A stretch of 64,000 nucleotides of DNA from Novosphingobium sp. GTDB lineage: Bacteria; Pseudomonadota; Alphaproteobacteria; Sphingomonadales; Sphingomonadaceae. Location of the stretch: positions 38,661 to 102,660 of the forward strand of contig NZ_JAIXPP010000129.1 in the NCBI RefSeq assembly GCF_027486195.1. Reading direction: 5' to 3'. The notes under the pieces were generated by a model. It was not told the DNA's origin. It made no database searches and saw only the letters and a program-made list of their open reading frames with translations. A program made the translations under genes and the position numbers. Below, piece by piece: positions 1 to 8,720 of the stretch; position 1 is the first letter of the stretch, and the number at the start of each line of letters is the position of its first letter.

Positions 1-1
1 C

Positions 2-541
2 GGCAAGGAAGAATCGCTCGATCTGGGCCGCCTGTTCCTCCGCAGCGGCGCGCTCGACAACGACAAGCAGTTCGTCGCGCGTGAATTCATCGAATACGTC
101 CAGGCGGCCGACCCGCGCCGTCTGCCCGGTGAAACGGTGAAAGTCATCGAACTCGGCCTTTCGAAGAAGGCGCTCGATGTCAGCGACGTGTTCGTCAGCG
201 ACTCGCTCTCGCAGGCCAAGGGCCGCATCGCGGCGGACAAGGCTTCGCTCGTCGGTCTCGAAAAGGACGCCCGCGCTGCCGCCGATGGCAAGCTCGCGGT
301 CGCCACGGCCGATGCCTACCTGTCATATGACAACCCCGCCAAGGCAGAGGAGCTCTATCAGCTCGCGCTCACCAAGGGCGGAGCCTTCGACATGGACCGC
401 GCAGAGACTCGCCTCGGCATCGCACAGCTCGATCAGGACAAGTTCGATGCGGCGAAGGCCAGCTTTGCCAAGGTCGGCGGCGTGCGCGCCCCGCTCGCAC
501 GGCTGTTCTCGGTTCTCGCAGACCAGAAGTCGAAGCCCTGA
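2..541 (+). CDS. TPR-like protein, C-terminal part (5' end outside window)
   Basis: The reading frame is open from the first bases and ends with TGA at 539-541, so only the last 179 codons are visible. The product is soluble and helical. Its last 80 residues carry two alanine- and leucine-rich helix-pair units of tetratricopeptide type, with motifs such as DNPAKAEELYQLAL and DKFDAAKASF. Such repeats mediate protein contacts. The N-terminus, and any signal peptide, lies outside the window, so no function can be assigned. A strong terminator follows 27 bases after the stop, so this is the end of its transcription unit. Confidence 0.75.
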   Translation, partial: GKEESLDLGRLFLRSGALDNDKQFVAREFIEYVQAADPRRLPGETVKVIELGLSKKALDVSDVFVSDSLSQAKGRIAADKASLVGLEKDARAAADGKLAVATADAYLSYDNPAKAEELYQLALTKGGAFDMDRAETRLGIAQLDQDKFDAAKASFAKVGGVRAPLARLFSVLADQKSKP

Positions 542-567
542 TCGGCTGAGGCGGTCAAATCCAACGG

Positions 568-600
568 AAAAGGGCGGCCCCGCAAAGGCCGCCCTTTTTT
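568..600 (+). terminator. Rho-independent terminator of the TPR-like gene
   Basis: A perfect stem is formed by AAAAGGGCGGCC (568-579) and GGCCGCCCTTTT (587-598), with a seven-base loop and a run of T. It lies just downstream of the stop at 541. It also sits downstream of the convergent carbonic anhydrase gene, whose stop is at 617, and could serve both, although the T run favours the plus strand. Confidence 0.9.
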
Positions 601-616
601 GTGGCGAGGGCGCCGC

Positions 617-1270
617 TCACTTCGCTTCGAGGAACTCGCCCGAATCCTCGTCGAGTACGTGAAGCACTCCGTCGGAAATCGCGAAGAACGCCCCGCGCAG
701 GCGCAGTTCCCCGGCGGCTTCCTTGCGGCGCACGCAAGGGAAGGTCCGCAGATTGGCAAGGCTGACCTTGACGCCCGCCTGCTCCATCGCGCGCTCCGCC
801 GGGCGGCCGCTGGTGCCATGGGCGTGGATCACCGCATCGCGTGCGGGCCTCAGCAGGCCGATCCAGTCGTTGATGAAACCGCCTTCGCCCGGCTCGGTGC
901 CTTCCAGCTCCTGCGTGAGCGCTGCGCGGCAGCCGCCGCACATGCCGTGGCCGAGCACGACGATCTTGCGCACCTTCAGCACCTGCACCGCAAATTCGAG
1001 CGCGGCGGATACGCCGTGGTAGCCGGGTGACGTCTCGAATGGCGGCACCAGTGCGGCGACATTGCGCACCACGAACATCTCGCCGGGGTCGGTATCGAAG
1101 ATCTGCGCCGGGTCCACCCGGCTGTCCGAACAGGCAATAACCATCACCGGCGGTTCCTGCCCTTCGCGCAGCTGGTGCCAGCGCTCAAGGCGCGGGGTCC
1201 AGCCAGTCGTGCGGAAGCGGCGATAGCCTTCGATCAGATGATCAAGCTCGGGAGAGAAGGGTTTGGCCAT
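617..1270 (-). CDS. beta-class carbonic anhydrase
   Basis: This 217-residue protein interconverts CO2 and bicarbonate. The beta-class zinc site is complete: Cys47 and Asp49-Arg51 in ACSDSR, His108 in GHGMC, and Cys111. The ATG at 1268-1270 was chosen because the product then begins MAKPFSPELDHLIEGYRRF, a normal start for the family. The frame stays open far upstream only because it runs antisense through lipA. The gene is divergent from lipA across a 66 bp gap and convergent with the TPR-like gene. Confidence 0.93.
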   Translation of the reverse strand: MAKPFSPELDHLIEGYRRFRTTGWTPRLERWHQLREGQEPPVMVIACSDSRVDPAQIFDTDPGEMFVVRNVAALVPPFETSPGYHGVSAALEFAVQVLKVRKIVVLGHGMCGGCRAALTQELEGTEPGEGGFINDWIGLLRPARDAVIHAHGTSGRPAERAMEQAGVKVSLANLRTFPCVRRKEAAGELRLRGAFFAISDGVLHVLDEDSGEFLEAK

Positions 1271-1336
1271 ATTGGACCTGTTGCCGCCTACGAATGCATC
1301 TTTCAAGTCATGCTTCATGCGCCTATCTGAACCGCC

Positions 1337-2278
1337 ATGAACGATCAGTCCCCGATTGCCGCGCCAGATCGACCTGCGCGCCCCCGCAAGCCCGATTGGA
1401 TCCGGGTCAAGGCACCGACCAGCAAGGGTTACGAGGAAACGCGCGGCCTCATGCGCAGTCTCGGGCTCAACACCGTGTGCGAAGAGGCGGCCTGCCCGAA
1501 CATCGGCGAGTGCTGGACCAAGAAGCACGCGACGGTGATGATCCTCGGCGATGTCTGCACGCGCGCCTGCGCGTTCTGCAACGTCAAGACCGGCATGCCG
1601 CGCAAGGTCGACGCGAGCGAGCCGGGCCATGTCGCGGAAGCCGCCGCCAAGCTCGGCCTTGAGCATATCGTGGTGACCTCGGTTGACCGTGACGACCTGC
1701 CCGATGGCGGCGCGGGCCAGTTCGTGAAGGTCATTCAGGCCCTGCGCGCCGCAACGCCGAACACCACGATCGAGATTCTCACCCCTGATTTTCGTGGCAA
1801 GATGCGCGCGGCGGTCGAAGCGATCATGGCCGCGGGGCCCGACGTTTATAACCACAACCTCGAAACCGTGCCGCGCCTCTATCCCACGATCCGCCCCGGC
1901 GCGCGCTACTACGCCTCGCTGCGCCTGCTCGAAGAGGTCAAGCACCACGATCCGCGCGTGTTCACCAAGTCGGGCGTCATGCTCGGACTTGGCGAACAGC
2001 GGCTTGAGGTGCATCAGGTGATGGATGACATGCGCTCCGCCGGGATCGATTTCCTCACCATGGGCCAGTACCTCCAGCCCACGCCCAAGCACGCGCCGGT
2101 GATCGATTTCGTGACGCCGCAAGCCTTCGCCGCCTATGGCGCGATTGCCCGTGCCAAGGGCTTCCTGCAAGTCGCGGCAAGCCCCCTGACCCGTTCCAGC
2201 TACCACGCGGGCGAGGACTTCGCCGAAATGCGCGCCGCCCGCGAAGCACAGCTCGCCAAGGCCGCCGCGAGGGGCTGA
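1337..2278 (+). CDS. lipA: lipoyl synthase
   Basis: This 313-residue radical-SAM enzyme inserts two sulfurs into protein-bound octanoyl groups, making the lipoyl cofactor of 2-oxoacid dehydrogenases; the E2 gene at 39.8-41.1 kb encodes a client. Both iron-sulfur clusters are visible: the auxiliary cluster cysteines 48, 53 and 59 (CEEAACPNIGEC) and the radical-SAM cysteines 74, 78 and 81 (CTRACAFC). The conserved C-terminal RSSYHA, which holds the serine ligand of the auxiliary cluster, is present. The length is normal. The coq10-like gene follows after 4 bp, so the two are probably co-transcribed. Confidence 0.97.
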   Translation: MNDQSPIAAPDRPARPRKPDWIRVKAPTSKGYEETRGLMRSLGLNTVCEEAACPNIGECWTKKHATVMILGDVCTRACAFCNVKTGMPRKVDASEPGHVAEAAAKLGLEHIVVTSVDRDDLPDGGAGQFVKVIQALRAATPNTTIEILTPDFRGKMRAAVEAIMAAGPDVYNHNLETVPRLYPTIRPGARYYASLRLLEEVKHHDPRVFTKSGVMLGLGEQRLEVHQVMDDMRSAGIDFLTMGQYLQPTPKHAPVIDFVTPQAFAAYGAIARAKGFLQVAASPLTRSSYHAGEDFAEMRAAREAQLAKAAARG

Positions 2279-2282
2279 TCCC

Positions 2283-2744
2283 ATGCCGGTGATCAACCAG
2301 CAGCGGCGGCTTGCCTGGTCGGCCGAGGAGATGTTCGATCTCGTCGCCGATGTGAAGCGCTACCCGGAGTTCCTGCCCTGGGTCGTTGCCACGCGCATCA
2401 AGTCCGATAGCGAGACCGAGATGGTGGCGGACATGATGGTCGGCTTCAGTGCACTGCGCGAAAAGTTCACCTCGCGCGTGATCAAGGAGCGCCCGAACCG
2501 TATCGCGGTCGAGTATCTCGATGGGCCCTTGAAGCGTCTCTCGAACACCTGGGAGTTCCGCGCGGACGAAGGGGGCGGCTGCGTGATCGATTTCAACGTC
2601 GATTTCACTTTCCGCAGTGCGATTCTCGAAGCGCTCGCCGGCCAGTATCTCGACCGCGCGTTCCGCAAGATGGTCGCCGCGTTCGAAACGCGTGCGGAAA
2701 AGGTCTACGGTAGCAGAAGCTCGAGCGCGACCAGCGCCGCCTGA
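2283..2744 (+). CDS. SRPBCC/START family protein, Coq10 or RatA type
   Basis: The 153-residue single-domain protein has the Coq10/RatA pattern. An N-terminal segment with WSAEEMFDLVADVKRYPEFLPW is followed by a beta-rich fold and a C-terminal amphipathic helix (YLDRAFRKMVAAFETRA). Family members bind ubiquinone or related lipids in respiration; the RatA name comes from a ribosome-association toxin of the same family. It lies directly after lipA, an order common in alphaproteobacteria. Its last 40 bases overlap the 3' end of cinA on the opposite strand. Confidence 0.85.
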   Translation: MPVINQQRRLAWSAEEMFDLVADVKRYPEFLPWVVATRIKSDSETEMVADMMVGFSALREKFTSRVIKERPNRIAVEYLDGPLKRLSNTWEFRADEGGGCVIDFNVDFTFRSAILEALAGQYLDRAFRKMVAAFETRAEKVYGSRSSSATSAA

Positions 2745-3208
2745 AGGCGCACATCGGCACGGGTCTTGGCGGTTTCGAACACTTTCTGTTCAGCCACCAC
2801 CGCCTCAGGGTCCTCGCCGCGCTCGGCCTTGGCGAAGACCACCGTGCCGACCGGCTTCTGCTCGGTTCCGCCGTCTGGCCCGGCGATCCCGGTGATCGCC
2901 ACGGCCACTGCCGCGCGCGAATGCTTGAGTGCGCCCTGCGCCATCGACCAGGCGACCGCTACCGAAACCGCGCCGAACGTGTCGATGAGGTCGGTCGAGA
3001 CGCCGAGCATCTCGTGCTTGGCCTCGTTCGAATAGGTCACGAAACCCCGGTCGACCACTGCGGACGAGCCGGCAATCTCGGTAAGCGCCGCCGCGACAAG
3101 CCCGCCGGTGCAGCTTTCGGCCACGGCGACCATCCGGCCGGCAGCCTTGTTTTCGGCAATCACCCGCGCGGCGAGCGTGGTCAGTTCAAGGGGGAGAAGC
3201 GTGTCCAT
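2705..3208 (-). CDS. CinA C-terminal domain protein (nicotinamide-nucleotide amidohydrolase, PncC type)
   Basis: The 167-residue protein consists only of the CinA C-terminal domain. The motifs AESCTGGLVAAALTEIAG near the N-terminus and TGIAGPDGGTEQKPVGTV are characteristic. The family deamidates nicotinamide mononucleotide to nicotinate mononucleotide in pyridine nucleotide salvage. The N-terminal MoaB-like domain of full CinA is absent, which is usual for stand-alone PncC. Translation starts at the ATG at 3206-3208, two bases after the stop of the upstream hypothetical gene, so it is in one operon with that gene and ispDF. Confidence 0.9.
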   Translation of the reverse strand: MDTLLPLELTTLAARVIAENKAAGRMVAVAESCTGGLVAAALTEIAGSSAVVDRGFVTYSNEAKHEMLGVSTDLIDTFGAVSVAVAWSMAQGALKHSRAAVAVAITGIAGPDGGTEQKPVGTVVFAKAERGEDPEAVVAEQKVFETAKTRADVRLQAALVALELLLP

Positions 3209-3210
3209 GG

Positions 3211-3777
3211 TCAGGCCGCCGGGCAGATCGGCAGGTCGGACTTCTTCGCCGCGCCCACCGCGCCGCGCACTTGCGGCTTGTCCGAGAGAACGAGGATGAA
3301 CGTCACCAGCTCCGCCGTGTTTTCGGGGGGCAGGGGCGATAGCAGCCGCGTCGCGCGCTCGATCGCCTTGCATTGGCCCGGCTTGATTCCCTTGGTCACC
3401 ACGGCCGAGACCATGCCTTCCGCGAAAGGCTGCAGCGCCTCGTCCGAAAGGTTCGAGACGATATCCTTGAGCTTGTCGTCATTGCCGCCGAGCTTGACCA
3501 GCGCCGCGCGCGCTTCCGGCCAGGCCGCGCTCTTGCGCACCGCATAGCGCTGCACCAGCGAGGTGCCCTGTGTCGCGAAATAGCCCTGCGGCGAGAGCTG
3601 CGGACGGCAGGCCTTCATCGTGGAATTCATCACCACCGGCAGCGCATAGGTCACAAGGCTCGTCACCTCGCGCTCACTGAGGCAGGCCGGTTCCTGCGCA
3701 GCCGCCACTTCGGCCGCGCCCAGCGAGACGAGCGCCGCGCCCCAGACCAGGTTCCCTATCAGCGACATCAACCGCAA
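3211..3777 (-). CDS. secreted protein of unknown function
   Basis: The 188-residue product has a typical Sec signal peptide: a short basic start, a hydrophobic stretch and an AAAQ-type cleavage region near residue 27. The mature part has cysteines at the two ends (EPACLSE, MKACRP, PGQCKA, LPICPAA), so disulfides in the periplasm are plausible. I do not recognise the family. It sits between ispDF (5 bp gap) and cinA (2 bp gap), so it is part of that operon. A second methionine at residue 4 is an alternative start. Confidence 0.7.
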   Translation of the reverse strand: MRLMSLIGNLVWGAALVSLGAAEVAAAQEPACLSEREVTSLVTYALPVVMNSTMKACRPQLSPQGYFATQGTSLVQRYAVRKSAAWPEARAALVKLGGNDDKLKDIVSNLSDEALQPFAEGMVSAVVTKGIKPGQCKAIERATRLLSPLPPENTAELVTFILVLSDKPQVRGAVGAAKKSDLPICPAA

Positions 3778-3782
3778 CTCCT

Positions 3783-4940
3783 TCAGCCGCGCGCGATGAC
3801 AGTGGCCACCGCCTGCGCCGCAATCCCTTCGCCGCGACCGGTGAAGCCGAGCCGCTCGGTGGTCGTCGCCTTGACGCTCACCGCAGCTATGTCAATCGCC
3901 AGAATCGAAGCGAGCCGTGCCCGCATGGCCGCCTTGTGCGGACCGATGCGCGGAGCCTCGCAGATGATCGTGACATCAACGTTGCCGATGGCATAACCCG
4001 CCCCGGCCACCAGTGTTCCCGCATGGGCAAGGAACCGGTCGGACGAGGCCCCCCGCCACTGCGGATCCGAAGGCGGGAAGTGATCACCGATATCGCCCGC
4101 CGCCACCGCGCCGAGCAGTGCATCGACCAACGCGTGGATCGCAACATCAGCATCAGAGTGCCCCGCAAGGCCCTTGGAATGCTCGATTTTCACGCCGCAG
4201 AGCCAAAGTTCCTCGCCTTCGGCAAGGCGGTGAACGTCGTAGCCCATGCCGGTGCGCACGGCGGGGTGTGTCATGCCGTCATCCTTCAGATCTTCCGCAA
4301 AGGTCACTTTCTTGAGCCGCTCGTCACCCGGAACGAGTGCGACCACCAGCCCCGCCGCTTCGGCAACGGCGGCATCATCACCTGCATCCGCAGCGCCGTC
4401 CCACGCCCGGTGCGCGGCAAGGATCGCATCGAAGCGGAAGGCCTGCGGGGTCTGCACGCGGTACAGACCATCGCGCTCGACAAAGGCCCCGCGCAAACCG
4501 TCTGCCCCGCGTACCACGCTGTCCACCACCGGCAGCACCGGAATGGCGCCGGGCTGGCCTTCGAGTGCCGCCACAAGCGCCGCAATCACCGCCTCCGAGA
4601 GATCAGGCCGCGCCGCATCGTGGATCAGCACATGGCCGGGCGCATCGCCTGCCAGCGCCTCCAGCCCCGCGCGCACCGATCCCTGCCGGCTCGCCGCACC
4701 GTGGACGAAACGAACGCCCGGCACCCCGGCGAGCGCTTCCACTGCGGTGTCTTCCCAGTTCGCGGGGATCACCGCCACGATGGGCGAAACCCCCGCCTTG
4801 GCGAGCGCTTCGACCGAATGCCGCACCAACGGCTTTCCGCGCCACAGCGCAAACTGCTTCGGCACCGTTCCGCCCGCGCGCAGGCCTTGGCCGGCAGCGA
4901 CGACAACAGCGGCGACGGATGCGGGGGACGGCGCGTTCAT
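3783..4940 (-). CDS. ispDF: bifunctional IspD/IspF (MEP cytidylyltransferase / MEcPP synthase)
   Basis: This 385-residue fusion carries two non-consecutive steps of the MEP isoprenoid pathway. Residues 1 to about 222 are IspD, with the CTP-binding loop VVAAGQGLRAGGTVPKQF and IHDAARPD. Residues from about 228 are IspF, with zinc ligands Asp235 and His237 in GYDVHRL and His269. The C-terminal TTTERLGFTGRGEG is the IspF nucleotide-binding end. The ATG at 4938-4940 was preferred to an in-frame codon at 4989-4991, because the extra 17 residues are cysteine-rich and unlike IspD. The gene is divergent from dusB. Confidence 0.96.
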   Translation of the reverse strand: MNAPSPASVAAVVVAAGQGLRAGGTVPKQFALWRGKPLVRHSVEALAKAGVSPIVAVIPANWEDTAVEALAGVPGVRFVHGAASRQGSVRAGLEALAGDAPGHVLIHDAARPDLSEAVIAALVAALEGQPGAIPVLPVVDSVVRGADGLRGAFVERDGLYRVQTPQAFRFDAILAAHRAWDGAADAGDDAAVAEAAGLVVALVPGDERLKKVTFAEDLKDDGMTHPAVRTGMGYDVHRLAEGEELWLCGVKIEHSKGLAGHSDADVAIHALVDALLGAVAAGDIGDHFPPSDPQWRGASSDRFLAHAGTLVAGAGYAIGNVDVTIICEAPRIGPHKAAMRARLASILAIDIAAVSVKATTTERLGFTGRGEGIAAQAVATVIARG

Positions 4941-5014
4941 GCACCGCCCCTTACAGTCCTTGCCGCAAACCGCGCAATCGACTAAGCGCATGCCTCTTTT
5001 TTAGGCAGACCCCG

Positions 5015-6043
5015 ATGAGTGAACTTCCCGCCCCGCCCGAGCTCAAGCCGATCATGGTCGGCCCCGTGCGCATCGCGCAGCCTGTCGTGCTCGCGCCGAT
5101 GACGGGCGTTTCGGATCTGCCGTTCCGCACCATGGTCCGCCGCTTCGGCTCGGGCCTCAACGTGACCGAAATGATCGCCAGCCCTGCCGCGATCCGCGAG
5201 ACGCGCCAGTCGATCCAGAAGGCCGCTTGGCACCCGACCGAAGAGCCTGTCTCGATGCAGCTCATGGGCAACGAGCCTGCGCAAATGGCCGAAGCGGCGC
5301 GGATTTCCGAAGCCAAGGGCGCGGCGATCATCGATATCAACATGGGCTGCCCGGTGCGCAAGATCGTCAGCGGCGATTGCGGTTCGGCGCTGATGCGCGA
5401 CATCCCGCTCGCCACCGCGCTGATCGAAGCGACGGTCAAGGCGGTCAAGGTTCCGGTCACGGTCAAGATGCGCATGGGCTGGTGCCATGACAGCCTCAAT
5501 GCCCCCGAGCTTGCGCGCATTGCGCAAGACCTTGGCGCTCAGATGATCACCGTCCACGGACGCACCCGCAACCAGATGTACAAGGGTTCAGCCGACTGGC
5601 GCTTCGTGCGCCGCGTGAAGGACGCCGTCTCGATCCCCGTGATCGTCAACGGCGATATCTGCGGGATCGAGGATGCCGCGCAGGCCATCGAGCAGAGCGG
5701 CGCAGACGGCCTGATGATCGGGCGCGGCGCCTATGGCCGCCCGTGGCTGCTCGGCCAGGTCATGCACTGGCTGGATACCGGCGAATATCGCGCTGATCCG
5801 ACCATCGCCGAACAATATGCCCTGATCACAGAGCATTACCACACCATGCTCGAGCACTATGGCACGGTGACAGGCGTAAACATGGCGCGCAAGCACCTCG
5901 GCTGGTACACCAAGGGCCTTCCCGGGTCGGCCGAGTTCCGCAACCGCGTGAACTTCATCGACGATCCCAAGGCCGTGCTCGCCGCACTGGCTGAATTCTA
6001 CGGCCGCGCCATGGCTGCCCCCGCAAACCGCGCGGCGGCATGA
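5015..6043 (+). CDS. dusB: tRNA-dihydrouridine synthase DusB (NifR3)
   Basis: This 342-residue flavoenzyme reduces specific uridines in tRNA. It has the FMN TIM-barrel start (VLAPMTGVSDLPFR) and the catalytic cysteine in NMGCPVRK. It also has the substrate and phosphate sites VHGRTRNQMYKG and GADGLMIGRGAYGRPW. In alphaproteobacteria it is historically called nifR3 because it heads the ntrBC operon, as here: ntrB begins within its last 4 bases. Confidence 0.96.
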   Translation: MSELPAPPELKPIMVGPVRIAQPVVLAPMTGVSDLPFRTMVRRFGSGLNVTEMIASPAAIRETRQSIQKAAWHPTEEPVSMQLMGNEPAQMAEAARISEAKGAAIIDINMGCPVRKIVSGDCGSALMRDIPLATALIEATVKAVKVPVTVKMRMGWCHDSLNAPELARIAQDLGAQMITVHGRTRNQMYKGSADWRFVRRVKDAVSIPVIVNGDICGIEDAAQAIEQSGADGLMIGRGAYGRPWLLGQVMHWLDTGEYRADPTIAEQYALITEHYHTMLEHYGTVTGVNMARKHLGWYTKGLPGSAEFRNRVNFIDDPKAVLAALAEFYGRAMAAPANRAAA

Positions 6044-7155
6044 GCGGTCCGGCCGACTGGCGCAAGGTCGGCGACAGCTCGCGGCCCGACGCCAAGCGCA
6101 TCGTTGCCAGCCTACCGCTGGCGGTGTTCACGCTTGCGCCCGATCTGACCATCGCCGCCGCCAACCCCGCCGCCGAACAGCTGGCAGGGCAGGGCGCCCG
6201 CAGGCTCTTCGGCAAGGTTGTTGAGGATGTCTTCGCCTTCGAGGAGCCGCTCATCCTGCGCCGCCTCGCCGAGGGTGAGGCCCAGCTTCTGGCACGCGAT
6301 TCGCTCGTCCGCATCCTCGGTGCACCCGCGCGCCGGATCGACGTCATGACATCGCCGGTAGCCTATTGCCCGGGCTGGCAGCTTCTCGCACTCAGCGAAG
6401 GTGTCGGCGTAGAGGCGCTTTCCGGCGACGGCGGCGGTGCCGGGGCGGGTGAGGGCACGCCGCTGCGCGCGCCCGAGGTGCTCGCCCACGAAATCAAGAA
6501 CCCGCTCGCCGGTATCCGCGGCGCCGCGCAGTTGCTTGGCCGCAAGCTGGGCGAAACCGACCGCGCGCTGACCGAGCTGATAACCGGCGAAGTCGACCGC
6601 ATCGCCAAGCTCGTCGACCAGATGCAATCGCTCTCCCGCCGGGGCCGCGAGCCGGGAACGGCCTGCAATCTCCACGAAGCGGTGCGCCGCGCACAGGCCG
6701 TGGTGGCCGCCGGGCATGGCGGGTTCGTGGTCGAGGAGGAGTTCGATCCCTCACTCCCGCCGGTCATGGCCAATCCCGATGCGCTGGTGCAGGTCCTCCT
6801 CAACCTCTTCACCAATGCGCGGGAAGCTTGCGAAACCGCACGCGAGCCGCGCATTGCCGTGCGCACGCGCTTCGCCAGCGGCATCCAGCTCCATGCCGGC
6901 CCCGGGGGCAAGCCGCTGCGCCTACCGATCGAGCTGCGCGTCAGCGACAATGGCCCCGGCATCGATCCGGCGCTGCGCGATCACATCTTCGATCCCTTCG
7001 TGACGGGCAAGAAGAACGGGCAGGGCCTGGGTCTCGCGCTCGTCCAGAAGCTGGTGCGCGAGATGAACGGACGCGTGACGCACGACCGCGACGATCTGCG
7101 CGGATGGACGCACTTTCGCTTGCACCTGCCCGTTGCTGGAAGCGCCAAGCCATGA
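6040..7155 (+). CDS. ntrB: nitrogen regulation sensor kinase NtrB
   Basis: This 371-residue cytosolic histidine kinase has a PAS sensor domain at about residues 20-120. The HisKA segment carries phospho-acceptor His150 in LAHEIKNPLAG. The ATPase domain has an N box around LVQVLLNLFTNAREA, DNGPGIDP, and GQGLGLAL. It has no membrane segment, as expected for NtrB, which responds to nitrogen status through PII. ATGA overlaps of 4 bp join it to dusB upstream and to ntrC downstream. Confidence 0.95.
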   Translation: MSGPADWRKVGDSSRPDAKRIVASLPLAVFTLAPDLTIAAANPAAEQLAGQGARRLFGKVVEDVFAFEEPLILRRLAEGEAQLLARDSLVRILGAPARRIDVMTSPVAYCPGWQLLALSEGVGVEALSGDGGGAGAGEGTPLRAPEVLAHEIKNPLAGIRGAAQLLGRKLGETDRALTELITGEVDRIAKLVDQMQSLSRRGREPGTACNLHEAVRRAQAVVAAGHGGFVVEEEFDPSLPPVMANPDALVQVLLNLFTNAREACETAREPRIAVRTRFASGIQLHAGPGGKPLRLPIELRVSDNGPGIDPALRDHIFDPFVTGKKNGQGLGLALVQKLVREMNGRVTHDRDDLRGWTHFRLHLPVAGSAKP

Positions 7156-8585
7156 AGAGCCGCATCCTTCTTGTCGAAGATGACGCCTCCATCGCGCTCG
7201 TCATCACCGCCGCGCTCGAGGCCGAGGGATACGATGTCTGGCGCTGCGCTTCGATTGCTGATCGTGATGGGCTGCTGGCGGAGCGACAGTACGGCCTGAT
7301 GCTCACCGACGTAGTGCTGACCGACGGCGACGGCATGGAAACGCTGGGCCGCGTGCGCGAGGCTGCCCCGCACATGCCGGTGATCATTCTCTCGGCGCAG
7401 AACACGCTCGATACCGCCGTGCGCGCAAGCGATACCGGCGCTTTCGAGTACTTTCCCAAGCCTTTCGATCTCGATGAACTGGTCCGCACCGTGCGGCAGG
7501 CGATTGGCGCCAGCGAGAGTGCCAGCCTCGATGACGTGGCGGAAGACGTTGCCCCCGGCCTGCCGCTCGTCGGCCGCAGCCTTGCGATGCAGACGGTCTA
7601 CCGGATGATCACGCGCGTGCTGCGCAATGATCTGACCGTGCTGATCCTTGGCGAATCCGGCACCGGCAAGGAACTGGTGGCCGAGGCGATCCACCAGCTA
7701 GGCAAGCGTAGCGCGGGTCCCTTCGTGGCCGTCAACACCGCCGCCATTCCCAGCGACCTCATCGAAAGCGAGCTTTTCGGCCACGAGAAGGGCGCCTTCA
7801 CGGGTGCCGTCACCCGCCGCATCGGCAAGTTCGAGCAGGCGCGCGGCGGCACGCTCTTCCTCGACGAGATTGGCGACATGCCGCTGGAGGCGCAGACCCG
7901 GCTGCTGCGCGCGTTGCAATCGGGCCGCATCCGCCGTGTCGGCGGGACCGAGGAAATCACGCTCGATTGCCGCATCGTCGCGGCAACCAACCGCGATCTC
8001 GAGCCGATGATCGCCGCCGGCATGTTCCGCGAGGATCTCTACTACCGGCTCGCTGTCGTGCCGATTTCGCTGCCGCCCTTGCGGGAGCGGGCCGATGACA
8101 TCGAAGCGCTGGCCCGCCACTTCCTCGTCCGCGCTGCGGGGGAGGGGCTGCCCCGCCGCCAGTTGACCGCAGCCGGAGCCGCGCTGCTGGCACGCCAGCC
8201 CTGGCGCGGCAACGTGCGCGAACTGCGCAATTTCGTCTATCGCCTTGCGCTGCTCGCCCGCGACGAAGTGATCGATGCGGCGACCATCGAGCCGCTGCTG
8301 GCGCAGGACCGCGCGCAGCCGCAACCCGGCCCTGCCGCATCTGCCGTCGCCGCCGATTTCGCCGAAGCGCTGGCCAACTGGCTCGTGCAGGAAGAGCCGG
8401 GCGAGGGCGAACTCTACAGTGCCGCCCTTGCTGCGTTCGAGCGCCCGCTGTTCCTGCATGCGCTAGCGGCTACTGGCGGCAACCAGCTGCGCGCTGCGCG
8501 CCTGCTCGGGATAAACCGCAACACGTTGCGCAAGCGCCTGTCCGAACTGTCGATCGATCCCGAGGAAGCGGTCGCGCGCGGCTGA
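7152..8585 (+). CDS. ntrC: nitrogen regulation response regulator NtrC
   Basis: This 477-residue sigma-54 activator is the partner of NtrB. The receiver domain has phospho-acceptor Asp53 (LTDVVLTD) and the KP switch lysine. The AAA+ domain has Walker A GESGTGKE, an intact GAFTGA loop, Walker B GGTLFLDEIGDMP and an arginine-finger region. The Fis-type helix-turn-helix is at the C-terminus (RAARLLGINRNTLRKRL). It starts at the ATG inside the last 4 bases of ntrB. The intact GAFTGA contrasts with NtrX at 11 kb. Confidence 0.97.
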   Translation: MKSRILLVEDDASIALVITAALEAEGYDVWRCASIADRDGLLAERQYGLMLTDVVLTDGDGMETLGRVREAAPHMPVIILSAQNTLDTAVRASDTGAFEYFPKPFDLDELVRTVRQAIGASESASLDDVAEDVAPGLPLVGRSLAMQTVYRMITRVLRNDLTVLILGESGTGKELVAEAIHQLGKRSAGPFVAVNTAAIPSDLIESELFGHEKGAFTGAVTRRIGKFEQARGGTLFLDEIGDMPLEAQTRLLRALQSGRIRRVGGTEEITLDCRIVAATNRDLEPMIAAGMFREDLYYRLAVVPISLPPLRERADDIEALARHFLVRAAGEGLPRRQLTAAGAALLARQPWRGNVRELRNFVYRLALLARDEVIDAATIEPLLAQDRAQPQPGPAASAVAADFAEALANWLVQEEPGEGELYSAALAAFERPLFLHALAATGGNQLRAARLLGINRNTLRKRLSELSIDPEEAVARG

Positions 8586-8658
8586 CGGCTTCTGGAACCC
8601 CGTCACCCGGGGGCCACATGTCGTTTGCCGCGATTACAGGTAGTTTCGTCGATTCGGC

Positions 8659-8672
8659 TTGCAATGGTGCAA
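8659..8672. promoter_or_regulatory. short dyad upstream of ntrY
   Basis: TTGCA and TGCAA flank a 4-base centre in the 135 bp gap between ntrC and ntrY. The right arm contains GGTGCA, which resembles one half of an NtrC site, but the second half at the expected spacing is absent. A separate ntrYX promoter is plausible here. Operator status is only a guess. Confidence 0.25.
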
Positions 8673-8720
8673 CAGCAGTGTTGTACATCCGCAACGATGA
8701 TTCAGAACGGCAAAGGCGGC

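Noticed and set aside
617..2296. 559-codon minus-strand frame covering lipA
   Set aside because: Only the part to 1270 is carbonic anhydrase; the rest is antisense to lipA, whose radical-SAM motifs are unmistakable.
6828..7151. Long N-terminal extension of the ntrC frame
   Set aside because: It overlaps ntrB in another frame; the receiver domain begins at the ATG at 7152.
8586..8720. Sigma-54 promoter for ntrYX
   Set aside because: No GG-N10-GC element at the right spacing could be found.
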